Counted from the stretch's first letter, positions 1 through 9,060 are shown. The stretch is 64,000 bases of DNA from Lachnospiraceae bacterium (GCA_015056905.1 SVFI01000009.1:43839-107838); one strand, 5' to 3'. Notes: generated from the letters alone by a model not told the origin. Numbers and translations are program-made.

Positions 1-864
1 ACATTCTTCTTTTCCGCTCAGAAAATCTTTTTTGACTTTTTCTGCAATTTCATCCCTGTCCAACCAACTTAGCCATGTAAGAGCACGCTCAGCCGTCTTG
101 TTCGCGAACTCCACAAACCCATCCGCTCTTGTAACAAGAATAATTTGCGCATTCTCTACAGCCATCTGGTAAATCGCCGTATCGACCGCATCAAACATAC
201 GAAAACGCAAAATACAATATAAAAAGACAAGCGAATAAATTGCAAAAATGAGCGGTCCGAAATCGTAATACGTCGGAACAAATAAAACTCCGATGACCGC
301 CACAACCGCTACAATACTTCCATACCCTACCACGGTCATAATGCTTTTTTCCTGAGGCGTCTTTGCAAACTTACGATGTCTCAGGCAGCGCCATGAAAAA
401 TATAAAAACAAAAAAATCAGGTAACCGAAAAAGAAATAGTAATACGGCGCCTTACCCAAACTACAGAACGCATGACCATCCTTCCATATCATTCCGATTG
501 ATGTATAATACAGCTTGTTATATTTTGCCGTCATGATAATAAAAAATGACAGAAAACCAATCCCCCACAAAGTCGGCAATGTTTCTTTCCGGTAACTCCA
601 ATTGTAGTATTTACCGATACCCGTCACAAAACAGATACCGGCGAAACACTTACCCATATATCCGATTTGAATGGCAAGCAACATCTCCTGCGGGTTCGTC
701 GACAATAACTCAAACGTATATCCCATAAGAATGAAAATATTGAGTACAATGGCCAGTACAACAAAGGAATTACTTTGTTTACCTTTTCTTCGAAGCAAAA
801 GGTAAAGCATATATAAACATACAATAATGCCCGCAATATGTATTTCCAGCATAAATTCATACAT
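1..864 (-). CDS. 7TM-type sensor protein, N-terminal part (C-terminus beyond window)
   Basis: The frame runs open from an ATG at 864 to the left edge (288 codons), so the C-terminal output domain is not visible. About seven hydrophobic segments fill the first ~220 residues, the pattern of the histidine-kinase-type N-terminal 7TM sensor region. After them a PAS-like stretch begins (AQIILVTRADGFVEFANKTA), typical of the junction to a signalling output. The output could be a histidine kinase, GGDEF or EAL domain; the sequence here cannot decide. The start is chosen because AAAGGAGG lies seven bases upstream. A terminator separates it from carD. Seen: membrane segments and PAS-like start. Inferred: sensory role at the membrane. 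Confidence 0.75.
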   Translation of the reverse strand, partial: MYEFMLEIHIAGIIVCLYMLYLLLRRKGKQSNSFVVLAIVLNIFILMGYTFELLSTNPQEMLLAIQIGYMGKCFAGICFVTGIGKYYNWSYRKETLPTLWGIGFLSFFIIMTAKYNKLYYTSIGMIWKDGHAFCSLGKAPYYYFFFGYLIFLFLYFSWRCLRHRKFAKTPQEKSIMTVVGYGSIVAVVAVIGVLFVPTYYDFGPLIFAIYSLVFLYCILRFRMFDAVDTAIYQMAVENAQIILVTRADGFVEFANKTAERALTWLSWLDRDEIAEKVKKDFLSGKEEC

Positions 865-932
865 TTACTCGTCCTCCTTTGTTCCCGTTTGGGCAGACTA
901 CACCCACTTTACATACTTATTTGTAGTATACT

Positions 933-965
933 AAAAAAAAAGCATGCTGTCAGCATGCTTTTTTC
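933..965 (-). terminator. Intrinsic terminator after the carD-like gene
   Basis: AGCATGCT (941-948) pairs with AGCATGCT (952-959) across a three-base loop, and flanking A and T tracts extend the stem. Read on the minus strand it ends in a T run, just past the stop of the CarD-like gene. The symmetry would let it work in both directions. Confidence 0.85.
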
Positions 966-972
966 TCTATTT

Positions 973-1482
973 TCATGATTCTTTTGCGCGAAACCGGTCC
1001 GTAATCATCTGTCTCATCTCATCTTTATCTTTATGCATGGCAAACGCAAGTTCCGAATAAAGATTATTCTCCGCTAATTTGAAATATCTTTCATCAATGG
1101 TTGTATTCTTCTTCCCTTCTGCATTCCTCTGCTGATTTCGTAGATATACACACTTCAAAATGCCGACGAGCTGCTTTGGCTCACAGCTGAAAATAGCTTC
1201 TTTGTACTTCTGCTCGCGCTGTTTGTCATTTGGTATCCAAACTGCATCAATCCGCGGAATCTCGTCGATTACCTCCAACGCCTGTGTCTCATCCATCGCC
1301 TTTCGGATACGCTGTTTCTCACTATCAACCGGAATATACAGCTTTGTGCCCTGTTCCTTAATCGGGACAATCAGATAATACAGCTTCTTTTTATCGCTCA
1401 TCGGTAAATCCAAGTGAACTTTATCTTCAACTTTGCAAATTCCGTTGTTGGCATTTATCACATAGTCACCTATTTCAAACAT
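973..1482 (-). CDS. CarD/CdnL-family transcriptional regulator
   Basis: A 169-residue protein with the CarD_CdnL_TRCF architecture. The N-terminal RNA-polymerase-interaction module opens with MFEIGDYVINANNGICKVED and a typical YYLIVP strand and LYIPVD motif within the first ~55 residues. The rest is a basic helical domain that in this family contacts the upstream edge of the promoter bubble. Family members bind the RNAP beta subunit and tune open-complex stability, often at rRNA promoters. GGAGGTG lies seven bases before the ATG. It appears monocistronic, with a terminator directly behind it. The family call is firm; its target promoters are unknown. Confidence 0.9.
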   Translation of the reverse strand: MFEIGDYVINANNGICKVEDKVHLDLPMSDKKKLYYLIVPIKEQGTKLYIPVDSEKQRIRKAMDETQALEVIDEIPRIDAVWIPNDKQREQKYKEAIFSCEPKQLVGILKCVYLRNQQRNAEGKKNTTIDERYFKLAENNLYSELAFAMHKDKDEMRQMITDRFRAKES

Positions 1483-1570
1483 TCGCTCACACCTCCATTA
1501 TATACCTCTATATCCATATCTTTCCCGAATATTTTAACATTTATAAATTTTTTTCGTAAGCAAAAATTTG

Positions 1571-1602
1571 AGGCCTGCGAGCAATTTCTCACTCACAGGC
1601 CT
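1571..1602 (-). terminator. Terminator after the HD-GYP-like gene
   Basis: AGGCCTG at 1571 pairs with CAGGCCT ending at 1602, with further GAG/CTC pairing inside. On the minus strand the hairpin follows the stop at 1610 and runs into CAAATTTTT. Confidence 0.75.
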
Positions 1603-1609
1603 TTGATTT

Positions 1610-2656
1610 CTACAAAATTTCTTCGATAAAAATAGTTCTCTCAACACCGAGATCCACAATTCGCTCCTCTGTCACGGAACGGTTGACACGGTTATAATAA
1701 ATCTTCACCAGCGGTCTCGGACCATCATTCTGGCGGATATTGGAAACAATTCCGACTTCCTTCGTGGACAGACGGACCATAACTCCAAGCGGATAAATCG
1801 GAATATTGTTGACAAAGGTCTCTACAACCTTCGGATCATAATACATTCCGCTTGCCCCATAAAGCTCTTCAACTGCCAAATACGGCGGAATATCCAAATA
1901 TGTAATCGCTGCTGCATATCGCTCACACACACCGATAATACGCGCGCCGAGTGGTATTTCATCACCGGAGATACCTTTCGGATATCCGGAACCGTTATAC
2001 TTCTCGTGATGGGACTGGATACAAGAAGCTATTACACGCGGAATATTCTTCTGCAACGCAAAATAGTAACCGTATGTCGGATGCTCCTGCCAAAGCTTCT
2101 CCTCCGCGTCGTTACGTTTGTCCAGGCGCACAAGATTCGGCATTTCCGCAATACCCATATTGTGGAGAAGCGCGCTGATTAAAACAACTATCATCTCCTC
2201 CATCGGAAGCTTCATACATCCGGCCACAAGTCCGCTGAGAACCGCCGTATAAATCGCGTGGTCATACAAACGGACCTTGTTGATAATACGGAGTTCCACG
2301 AGTGTTTTAAGCACCTCTTCGTTTCGGGCAATCTTGTGAACCAACTGTTCTAACTGCTTCGCCACCTCAACCACATGGTCATTCTTGTTCGCCTCCGCCT
2401 GAAGTGGCGAAAACTCCCTAAGCACATGTGTAAAATCTTCAACAAGCGAATGCTCCATCTTGTCTATCGGCGTGATAAGCATCGTATTCGGATCAAGAAT
2501 ATCCACGAACTCAACACCGATGTCCTTGAGCTGGTCAAGATTTCGATTGCTTAAAATCGTCCCTGCCTTGAGCAGACACACATCGGTACCCGGCTGGTAG
2601 ATCGTCTGTTCCAGCTGCATACCCGGCTTTACATATTTAACTTTCATTTTTCCCAT
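1610..2656 (-). CDS. HD-GYP-type domain protein with altered HD motif
   Basis: A 348-residue cytoplasmic protein. The C-terminal two thirds match the HD-GYP fold: HHEKYNGSGYP around residue 220 carries the GYP signature. The expected HD metal pair reads HN (LLHNMGIAEMP, ~residue 165), and the later Asp-rich helix reads VCERYAA where active enzymes usually have D-x-F/Y-D. HD-GYP enzymes hydrolyse cyclic di-GMP using these metal ligands, so this copy may bind nucleotide or act as a scaffold rather than an enzyme. The start has GAGG nine bases upstream. The gene stands alone with its own terminator. A second c-di-GMP-related protein (EAL) is encoded at 31300. Confidence 0.8.
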   Translation of the reverse strand: MGKMKVKYVKPGMQLEQTIYQPGTDVCLLKAGTILSNRNLDQLKDIGVEFVDILDPNTMLITPIDKMEHSLVEDFTHVLREFSPLQAEANKNDHVVEVAKQLEQLVHKIARNEEVLKTLVELRIINKVRLYDHAIYTAVLSGLVAGCMKLPMEEMIVVLISALLHNMGIAEMPNLVRLDKRNDAEEKLWQEHPTYGYYFALQKNIPRVIASCIQSHHEKYNGSGYPKGISGDEIPLGARIIGVCERYAAAITYLDIPPYLAVEELYGASGMYYDPKVVETFVNNIPIYPLGVMVRLSTKEVGIVSNIRQNDGPRPLVKIYYNRVNRSVTEERIVDLGVERTIFIEEIL

Positions 2657-2736
2657 TACACAATACCTCTTTTGAAAGAATTTCCCTGAGATTTATTTTC
2701 CCATTTTAGAGGTTGCTTGTCAACCAAAAGCGTAAC

Positions 2737-3324
2737 TTAAAAGAAGACTCCCGTAATAAATATTTCAATTCCGATTCCGATTAAGATGACACCTCCGAGA
2801 ACCGATGCTTTATCAGATAATTTGGTCCCGCATTTCTTCCCGATTCTGAGTCCTGCCATGCAAATAATAAAAGTAACAAGTGCAATCATTCCGGATGCCA
2901 GAAGGGCTTGACCAAAATTGTAATCCGCAATCGTAAATCCTACCGACAGGGCATCAATGGATGTTGCAATTCCCTGTACAAACAAAATCCAAGGCGTCAA
3001 CGTCCCCCTGCGAACGTCTTCTTCATCCCCCCGGATACCCTCAACTAACATTTTCCCACCGATAAACGCCAGTAAGCCTAAGGCAATCCAAGGAATCATC
3101 GGCTCGAATATTTTAAAATAACGGAGCATCGTGTGGACACAAAGCCATCCTGTCATCGGCATAAACGCCTGAAAAAAAGCAAATACCCCTGCAATCGCGC
3201 ACATTCGTTTCTTTTTCATTGCCGGCTCATTCAATCCGTTAGCAAGAGACACCGAAAATGCGTCCATCGCAAGACCGACACCAAGCAAAATGCTGCTCAC
3301 AAAAAATCGGACACCCAGCTGCAT
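2737..3324 (-). CDS. mntP: Manganese efflux pump MntP
   Basis: A 195-residue integral membrane protein with six hydrophobic segments, the usual size for MntP (formerly DUF204/YebN). Two internally related halves carry the family's acidic transmembrane motifs: GLAMDAFSVSLANG near residue 20 and GIATSIDALSVGF near residue 115. MntP exports Mn(II). The frame is open for 37 more codons upstream, but this ATG follows AAAGGAGGAG at ideal spacing, so it is taken as the start. A long hairpin lies in the leader (3357-3408). No neighbour is obviously linked to metal homeostasis. Confidence 0.92.
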   Translation of the reverse strand: MQLGVRFFVSSILLGVGLAMDAFSVSLANGLNEPAMKKKRMCAIAGVFAFFQAFMPMTGWLCVHTMLRYFKIFEPMIPWIALGLLAFIGGKMLVEGIRGDEEDVRRGTLTPWILFVQGIATSIDALSVGFTIADYNFGQALLASGMIALVTFIICMAGLRIGKKCGTKLSDKASVLGGVILIGIGIEIFITGVFF

Positions 3325-3356
3325 TTTGACTCCTCCTTTCATTGTCACCCTAAAGT

Positions 3357-3408
3357 GTTTACAAAATGATACCCGGACAACCATAAGCCATCCGGGTACT
3401 CTGTAAAC
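3357..3408 (-). promoter_or_regulatory. Long nested hairpin in the mntP leader
   Basis: TACCCGGA (3370-3377) pairs with TCCGGGTA (3391-3398), and an outer stem GTTTAC (3357-3362) pairs with GTAAAC (3403-3408). It lies some 30 bases upstream of the mntP start and has no T run behind it on the minus strand, so it is not a plain terminator. The conserved GGGGAGUAG block of the yybP-ykoY Mn riboswitch was not found. It may be a leader control element of another kind or a protein-binding palindrome. Confidence 0.5.
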
Positions 3409-3453
3409 CATACCATTTCCTACAAAAAATGTCAATTTCTTTCACTCTCACAA

Positions 3454-3482
3454 TTGCAAATATGCTCATTTTTTATTATGAT
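3454..3482 (+). promoter_or_regulatory. Putative sigma-A promoter for glnA
   Basis: TTGCAA (3454-3459), a 17-base spacer and TATGAT (3477-3482) lie 65 bases before the glnA start. The surrounding region is very A/T rich, so other -10 choices exist. Confidence 0.45.
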
Positions 3483-3547
3483 AAAAAATGAAAGTTTTAT
3501 ACTACTTTTTATAAAGAAAAAATACAATCAAATCAGGGGGTGCCCAA

Positions 3548-4972
3548 ATGGCTAAAACCGCACAGGAGATAATGAATCTCATCAAAGAACAAGACATTAA
3601 AATGATCGATTTTAAAATCGTCGACATCAACGGACAGTATCGTCATGTGACAATTCCGGCACAGCAGTTTTCAGAAGAGACGCTTGAAAACGGTATCGGT
3701 TTTGACGCTTCCAACTACGGCTACGCTGTTGTAGAAAAGAGCGACATGGTCTTCATTCCGGACCTTGAGACAGCCATTGTCGATCCATTCTGCGAAATTC
3801 CGACCTTATCCATCACAGGAAATGCGATGATTATCGATTATCCGAAGAATCGTCCGCTCGACCAGTATCCGCGCAACATCGTGCTTGCTGCCGAGCAGTA
3901 CATGAAGGACACAGGTATCGCCGACACGATGCTCATCCTTCCGGAGTTTGAATTCCATTTATTTGACAACGTAGGTTGGTCCGTACAGCCGAACGAAATC
4001 GGTGTCGGTATCGATGTAGCACAGGCTTACTGGAATACAGCCGAAGAAGGCAAAGGTAACGTCGTAGCTCATCAGAAAGGTTACCACGTAGCAAAACCTT
4101 TTGACCGTTCTTACGAATGTCGTTCCGAAATGTGTCTCCAAATGGAAAAAGCAGGCATTCCGATTAAATATCACCACCCGGAAGTCGGTGCTGCAGGTCA
4201 GTTTGAAATTGAGCCGATGCTCGGTCAGATGTCCAAGATGGCAGATAATACCATGATGATTAAATACATCATTCACAACACTGCACTGAAATACGGAAAA
4301 ACCGCAACTTTCATGCCAAAACCTGTTTACAACGAAGCAGGAAACGGAATGCATGTACATATGCTTCTGTTAAAAGATGGTCAGCCGGTCTTCTCCGATG
4401 ATGACGGATATGCACATCTGAGCAAGACCGCACACTATTTTATGGGCGGACTTTTAAAACATATTTCTTCGCTCTGTGCCCTGACCAATCCGAGCACAAA
4501 CTCCTTCAAGAGACTTGTACCTGGCTTTGAAGCACCGGTTACTGTCGGCTACGCAACATCAAACCGCAGTGCGGTAATCCGCATCCCGGCTTATGCAAAA
4601 ACTCCGGAGCTTCGCCGTTTTGAAATCCGTAACCCGGATGCAACCTGTAATCCATACCTTTGCTATGCAGCTATCCTCATGGCAGGTCTGGATGGTGTGA
4701 AAAATCAGATTGATCCACACGAAAACGGCTGGGGACCTTACGACATGAATCTGTACACACTCTCCGATGAAGAGAAGGCAAAACTTTCTTCTCTTCCGAC
4801 AACGCTCGACGCGGCTCTGGATGCACTTGAAGCAGACCATGACTACCTCACGGCCGGCGGAGTTTTCCCGGAACACCTGCTTAAGAACTTCATTGCCAAC
4901 AAGCGTAAGGAATGTGCAGAACTTGCCAAGATTCCGCATCCGGCAGAGTTTGACAGATACTTTAACTTGTAA
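3548..4972 (+). CDS. glnA: Glutamine synthetase, type I
   Basis: A 474-residue GSI subunit, which ligates ammonia to glutamate with ATP. The beta-grasp N-domain comes first (IKMIDFKIVDINGQYRHVTI), then the catalytic domain with LPEFEFHLFD, QFEIEP, the GNGMHVHMLL ATP/metal motif, NSFKRLVPGFEAP and the RSAVIRIP active-site segment. Length is close to other GSI subunits. The segment DMNLYTLSDEEK near residue 400 resembles the loop that carries the adenylylated Tyr in proteobacterial GSI-beta; whether it is modified here cannot be judged, and no GlnE-type gene is in the window. The start has an AGGGGGTG ribosome site. A zinc-ribbon membrane protein follows after 16 bases. Confidence 0.97.
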   Translation: MAKTAQEIMNLIKEQDIKMIDFKIVDINGQYRHVTIPAQQFSEETLENGIGFDASNYGYAVVEKSDMVFIPDLETAIVDPFCEIPTLSITGNAMIIDYPKNRPLDQYPRNIVLAAEQYMKDTGIADTMLILPEFEFHLFDNVGWSVQPNEIGVGIDVAQAYWNTAEEGKGNVVAHQKGYHVAKPFDRSYECRSEMCLQMEKAGIPIKYHHPEVGAAGQFEIEPMLGQMSKMADNTMMIKYIIHNTALKYGKTATFMPKPVYNEAGNGMHVHMLLLKDGQPVFSDDDGYAHLSKTAHYFMGGLLKHISSLCALTNPSTNSFKRLVPGFEAPVTVGYATSNRSAVIRIPAYAKTPELRRFEIRNPDATCNPYLCYAAILMAGLDGVKNQIDPHENGWGPYDMNLYTLSDEEKAKLSSLPTTLDAALDALEADHDYLTAGGVFPEHLLKNFIANKRKECAELAKIPHPAEFDRYFNL

Positions 4973-4988
4973 TTAAAAGGGGAATTTT

Positions 4989-5960
4989 ATGAAATGTCCA
5001 TATTGTGGTGCTGAAGTAACACCAAACACCAAATGTGAATACTGTGATTCCTTCGTGGAAAGAAAGTCCACGGAGGAATCCGCAAAAAATGAGTATCATG
5101 AACATATTGAGAATATTATCCACGAAACCGCCGAACAGATCGAGGACACGATGAAACAGATCTCCTCGCCGGAAAACAAACGGATACTTCGAAATGTACT
5201 GATTGGTATCGTAATTGCCTGTATTGTTATGGCAATATGCTTTTTTATCTTTATAGCATCCTCTTTCCGCTATTCTTTTCAAATACTAGACAGTATGTAC
5301 GGAAATGACACGGAAGATTATTTCTACTCCGTCGACGATAATGCGACAGCTACGAAAGACATCAGTAATCTGACCGATGCAGAGGGTGTTGTCAGCTATT
5401 TCAATACAGACGGAACTATCGGCATTGAATATGAAGGCGAAGAATGTGATACCTCCCTGACAGACGAAACACTTCTGAACTGGCTGAACAAACACGGACA
5501 TTCGTTAAATACCGTGGGTGTTCTTTTTACGACAGATGCAGACGGAAACGTCACATCGCTTGCTATGTCATCTCATACGTTTTATGTACTTGAAAAACAG
5601 GATGACACGTACCTTCTTCTTCGCGGGGAAGACGTATTTCGCGCCACCTCTGACGTTCCTTTGGAACAAGGATGCTACTACGGCGGTTACATGAATTACC
5701 CTGCACTCAATGTTCACACAGCATTTTCGGAGCGTGAAACCGGATACTCAAAGTTCGATCCGGTCTGTGAACAAAAGGAAATGCGAACATTTACCGATCC
5801 GTACACCGAAGAGGAACTTACCCTCCCAATGATATGTGTAGGGGATGACTGGTACTACTGCTCGCAGGAAATTTATGACGCCTGCACAGAGCAGGAAATC
5901 ATTCCGGTGGACGTAACATTTGATAGCTCTATGGGCATTGTATTAACAGAAGATAATTAA
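4989..5960 (+). CDS. Zinc-ribbon single-pass membrane protein of unknown function
   Basis: A 323-residue protein. The N-terminus carries two CxxC pairs (CPYCG at residue 3 and CEYC at residue 17), forming a small cytoplasmic zinc ribbon. A charged helix follows, then one transmembrane segment at about residues 70-95. The remaining ~225 residues are acidic and predicted to lie outside the cell, with no domain I recognise. It is preceded by AAAAGGGGA and begins 16 bases after glnA, so it may be partly cotranscribed, but it has no known part in nitrogen assimilation. A terminator follows directly. Confidence 0.75.
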   Translation: MKCPYCGAEVTPNTKCEYCDSFVERKSTEESAKNEYHEHIENIIHETAEQIEDTMKQISSPENKRILRNVLIGIVIACIVMAICFFIFIASSFRYSFQILDSMYGNDTEDYFYSVDDNATATKDISNLTDAEGVVSYFNTDGTIGIEYEGEECDTSLTDETLLNWLNKHGHSLNTVGVLFTTDADGNVTSLAMSSHTFYVLEKQDDTYLLLRGEDVFRATSDVPLEQGCYYGGYMNYPALNVHTAFSERETGYSKFDPVCEQKEMRTFTDPYTEEELTLPMICVGDDWYYCSQEIYDACTEQEIIPVDVTFDSSMGIVLTEDN

Positions 5961-5965
5961 AAAAG

Positions 5966-6000
5966 GAACCATTGCTGAGATATTGCAATGGTTCTTTCTT
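5966..6000 (+). terminator. Terminator after the zinc-ribbon protein gene
   Basis: GAACCATTGC (5966-5975) pairs perfectly with GCAATGGTTC (5985-5994) and is followed by TTTCTTT. It lies just after the stop at 5960. The convergent minus-strand gene ends at 6013 and may share it. Confidence 0.88.
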
Positions 6001-6012
6001 TACATCATCATT

Positions 6013-6702
6013 TTATTTATAGCGGTCGTATGTTTCCGGCGTATAGGTTTCCGGAGTATAAGTTTCCGGAGTATAATTCGGTTCAACTTTTTTCTTTTTC
6101 CAAAGCAACATAACAAGTCCTGCAATGATAAGAACAATACCGAGTACACCCATGATTAGGATGATGTTCATTTCTGTCACCGGCACAAGAACATACGGCG
6201 TCAGATACTCCTCTGCCTCCGCTTTATATTCTGCTCCATACCAGTCATAGTATAACTGAAGAAGTTCATCATCCAGTTTAACTGCACGTGCATCAATGGC
6301 ATATGTGGTCTGCCCAAAAGAATCCGCTTCTCCGTTCAAATAAGCCCATGTCTCTTCCACAATCTTATCCACCGTATAATAATCTTCCGGCGAAACTCTT
6401 ACTGTAAGGTATTTTGGATCCTCGACCGACTCACCGTAAACCGGGAAAATATACCATCTGGAAGTATCATTTTCGGTACTTGTCGTAATTCCAAGTGTTT
6501 TTTCTTCACGACTCTCCGTTGCGTAATAATCGTAGATAAAATCAATATTTCCCGTGATATGCGTACCCTCGGTAATCTCATTTGCATTGATTTCATAAAT
6601 ATCCTGCGCCGGCGATTGTAAAATCTTATACTGCGGAATAGCAAACACAAAAATCAGCACCGCACCGACAACTGCCAAACCTAACCCTTTCAACTTGTCC
6701 AT
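6013..6702 (-). CDS. Two-pass membrane protein at the end of the T7SS-like locus
   Basis: A 229-residue protein with one hydrophobic segment at residues 8-25 and another near residues 180-200. The ~150 residues between are probably extracytoplasmic. The tail holds three tandem copies of TPETY after a KKKK stretch. The threonines would be cytoplasmic and could be phosphorylation sites, since a Ser/Thr kinase and PP2C phosphatases are encoded nearby; that is an inference. The start with GGGAGGAG upstream is preferred over an in-frame ATG at 6741, which would overlap the PP2C gene. No known family is recognised. Confidence 0.7.
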   Translation of the reverse strand: MDKLKGLGLAVVGAVLIFVFAIPQYKILQSPAQDIYEINANEITEGTHITGNIDFIYDYYATESREEKTLGITTSTENDTSRWYIFPVYGESVEDPKYLTVRVSPEDYYTVDKIVEETWAYLNGEADSFGQTTYAIDARAVKLDDELLQLYYDWYGAEYKAEAEEYLTPYVLVPVTEMNIILIMGVLGIVLIIAGLVMLLWKKKKVEPNYTPETYTPETYTPETYDRYK

Positions 6703-6731
6703 TCTTTCTCCTCCCACGTATTTTGGAATCG

Positions 6732-7478
6732 TTATATACACTTCACAAGGATAACGGATATATTATCCTTTGCCCCCCGCTTGTATACTTCTGCCACCAT
6801 TCTTTCTATCATAGTACTTAAGTTTTTCTCAGCAGCACTTTTCAACGCCTTCTTCATCTCATTCTCACTACAGAATTTGTAAAGCCCGTCAGAACACAGA
6901 AGAAACACATCTCCCTTTTTAATCACGTCAGTTCTTCGCGATATCGAAACAGTTTCCTCCACTCCTACTGCCAAAAGAAGTTTTCCGTAATCCGGGTGAC
7001 TCAATATCTGTTTTTTGGTCAGATTATCTCTGACTTTCCTCTGATTTTCCCACACGTCATCTTCCGTAATCGGTCCAAAACGAAAACCTCTCTTTTGATA
7101 TATTCTGCTGTCACCCACCGAAAGAGTTGCATAACAATCTTTGTATATCAAAAGCACTACGCACGTCGATCCACACACTTGAGTCTGATTAAGTTCTTTG
7201 AAAATCGTACCGTTAATTTCCTGCAGCTTGTTCTGCAACGCAACCACAATCCTCTGAAAATCAAATCCATACACTTTTGAATCAAAAGATGCGCACCACT
7301 CAGAAAGCGCACCGGTAATCGCACCGCTCGCTTTCTCACCCTGCATATGTCCTCCCATTCCGTCCGCGACAACAAACAGGTACATATTATCTTGAGGATT
7401 TGCATATGTATAAATGGAATCCTGATTGGTTTGCCTTTTTAATCCCACATCACAAAAACTACGATAAACTATTTTCAT
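6732..7478 (-). CDS. PP2C-family Ser/Thr protein phosphatase (first copy)
   Basis: A 248-residue phosphatase with the PP2C motif series: RQTNQDS near residue 15, FVVADGMGGHMQGE near residue 35-48, the SVGDSRIY strand near residue 118, LLCSDGLY near residue 193 and AKDNISVILV at the end. These supply the Asp residues that bind the two catalytic metals. Family members such as PrpC/Stp dephosphorylate the targets of Hanks-type kinases. It lies 19 bases after the VWA-FHA gene, so it belongs to the secretion-locus transcript. A second PP2C sits at 24400 beside the kinase. Function is firm; the substrate is inferred to be a locus component. Confidence 0.92.
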   Translation of the reverse strand: MKIVYRSFCDVGLKRQTNQDSIYTYANPQDNMYLFVVADGMGGHMQGEKASGAITGALSEWCASFDSKVYGFDFQRIVVALQNKLQEINGTIFKELNQTQVCGSTCVVLLIYKDCYATLSVGDSRIYQKRGFRFGPITEDDVWENQRKVRDNLTKKQILSHPDYGKLLLAVGVEETVSISRRTDVIKKGDVFLLCSDGLYKFCSENEMKKALKSAAEKNLSTMIERMVAEVYKRGAKDNISVILVKCI

Positions 7479-7497
7479 AAAGAATCACACCTGACTT

Positions 7498-9054
7498 TTA
7501 GCTTATTTCTACACGCATCTCGACACGTCCCAACTTAATAGTACATCCTGACACAATTTCAATATCAGACAAAACTCTGTTATTATTTAAATACGTTCCG
7601 TTACTTGATTGCAAGTCTACCAGATAGAACTTATTGTTTCTCTGTTCAATCGCACAATGCGCGGATGATACAGATTGATCATAATCTATACAAATATCTG
7701 CTTTCGCACTTGATCTTCCGATAATAAGACGGTCATTAATAGAACGCGAAAAACTTCTTGCCGGAGATGCAATATCCGTCAGAGTGATATTATAATTCCG
7801 CTTGTCATCCATGATAATTACCGTACCATTACTTATACGCTTGCTGTTTGTTGCGCCTCCCATGACTTCTGTTGAATCCACAGCATTTCTTATAGGCGGC
7901 AAAACAACATCAAACGGATCAACTTCTCTAAACTCATTTTCTTCACGTTTCTTCTTCAGCATATTCACAATCAAAAGAACAATCACTACAAGAATAACCA
8001 CAACAACCAATGCAGTAATTATGATAAATACGATTGCCATTGTCTTGTCGGAATCATCCTTCTGTTCTTCCTCAGCAGGCTCTTCTTTTTGCGGCTTGAA
8101 AATAACAGACTCTTCCTCCGGCTCCTCTGCCGGTTCCTCCACCTTCTGTGCCTCCTGTGCCATTCGGACATTGTCGACATTTACCGATGTATCTCCGCTT
8201 GACATATGTATATTAAGTGTTACTGACTTCTTGCTTCCGTCTTTCGCTTCAGCTTCCGGAACGACATCGAAGCGAACGATATTTCTATCCTCCGCCAACT
8301 TATTAACAACCTCTAATTCATTTTCAATTTCATCCAGCAGGAACGTCTCTGCATTCGTCTGTCTTGAGATAGAAAACATCTTCTCAATACCATCTGCATT
8401 TGTCTGCCTGCTGTTATAAATACCTACCGAATAAATCGGAAGCCCGGATTCTGCAAGCAATGCATTCAATTCTTCCGTTGTGATTCCGATAGATTTGTTG
8501 TCTACACCATCAGAGAAAATCACAATTCTCCGATATACCTTGTCCGGATCTTCATTAAACTTATCATCTGCAATCAAAGAATAAAGAACATCTGTCAAGT
8601 AAGTTTCCTGATCTGCAAATTCGATTCCGTCTACTGCCGACTTGAGCGCAGAATAATCATTTGAAAACTCTGCAATCATTGATATTTCTTCAGAAAATGT
8701 CGCAACCGCAAACTCCTCTGCCTTATCTCTTCCTGCAATAATCTCCGCGATGATTGACTTCATGAAATCGCGCTTTCCTTCCGGAATAGAAATCGAATTG
8801 TCTACCAAAAACAACGTTCTGATTGAGACATCTTCCTCATTTACCGGTACAGGTGTAACGCTTGGGCATTCGACATTCCCAATCATTGCATCAGCACCCG
8901 TCACCTCCCCGTCAATCCCTTTTACATACACAGAAGGTAAGCCGTCAGGATTCTGTACCTGCATAACTTTTAATCCTTCTTCCGCAAAACAGGTTGTACT
9001 AAACATCAGCACTAACAACAACGCAGGAAGTATTGTTTTTATTATTTTTTTCAT
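7498..9054 (-). CDS. VWA-transmembrane-FHA protein
   Basis: A 518-residue protein in four parts. A signal peptide occupies residues 1-24. An extracytoplasmic von Willebrand A domain (~76-255) has an intact MIDAS start, FLVDNSISIP. A Glu-rich linker leads to a strong transmembrane segment (~335-365). A cytoplasmic FHA domain (~435-510) carries LIIGRSS, SVSSAHCAIE and SSNGTYLNNNRV, the residues that bind phosphothreonine. The architecture would join an outside metal-dependent protein interaction to phosphothreonine reading inside. It sits between a DUF4176 gene and PP2C. The expected partner is a protein phosphorylated by the kinase at 22186; that link is inferred. Confidence 0.88.
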   Translation of the reverse strand: MKKIIKTILPALLLVLMFSTTCFAEEGLKVMQVQNPDGLPSVYVKGIDGEVTGADAMIGNVECPSVTPVPVNEEDVSIRTLFLVDNSISIPEGKRDFMKSIIAEIIAGRDKAEEFAVATFSEEISMIAEFSNDYSALKSAVDGIEFADQETYLTDVLYSLIADDKFNEDPDKVYRRIVIFSDGVDNKSIGITTEELNALLAESGLPIYSVGIYNSRQTNADGIEKMFSISRQTNAETFLLDEIENELEVVNKLAEDRNIVRFDVVPEAEAKDGSKKSVTLNIHMSSGDTSVNVDNVRMAQEAQKVEEPAEEPEEESVIFKPQKEEPAEEEQKDDSDKTMAIVFIIITALVVVVILVVIVLLIVNMLKKKREENEFREVDPFDVVLPPIRNAVDSTEVMGGATNSKRISNGTVIIMDDKRNYNITLTDIASPARSFSRSINDRLIIGRSSAKADICIDYDQSVSSAHCAIEQRNNKFYLVDLQSSNGTYLNNNRVLSDIEIVSGCTIKLGRVEMRVEIS

Positions 9055-9060
9055 TTGAAT

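Noticed and set aside
624..860. 78-codon frame at the left edge
   Set aside because: It is in another frame of the 7TM sensor gene, whose ATG at 864 has the better ribosome site and domain content.
3325..3420. yybP-ykoY Mn riboswitch before mntP
   Set aside because: The conserved core bases are absent, though a hairpin is present.
7802..8419. Open frame of 205 codons on the plus strand
   Set aside because: Antisense to the VWA-TM-FHA gene; its Ser/Thr-rich composition mirrors the Glu/Asp-rich codons of the sense strand.
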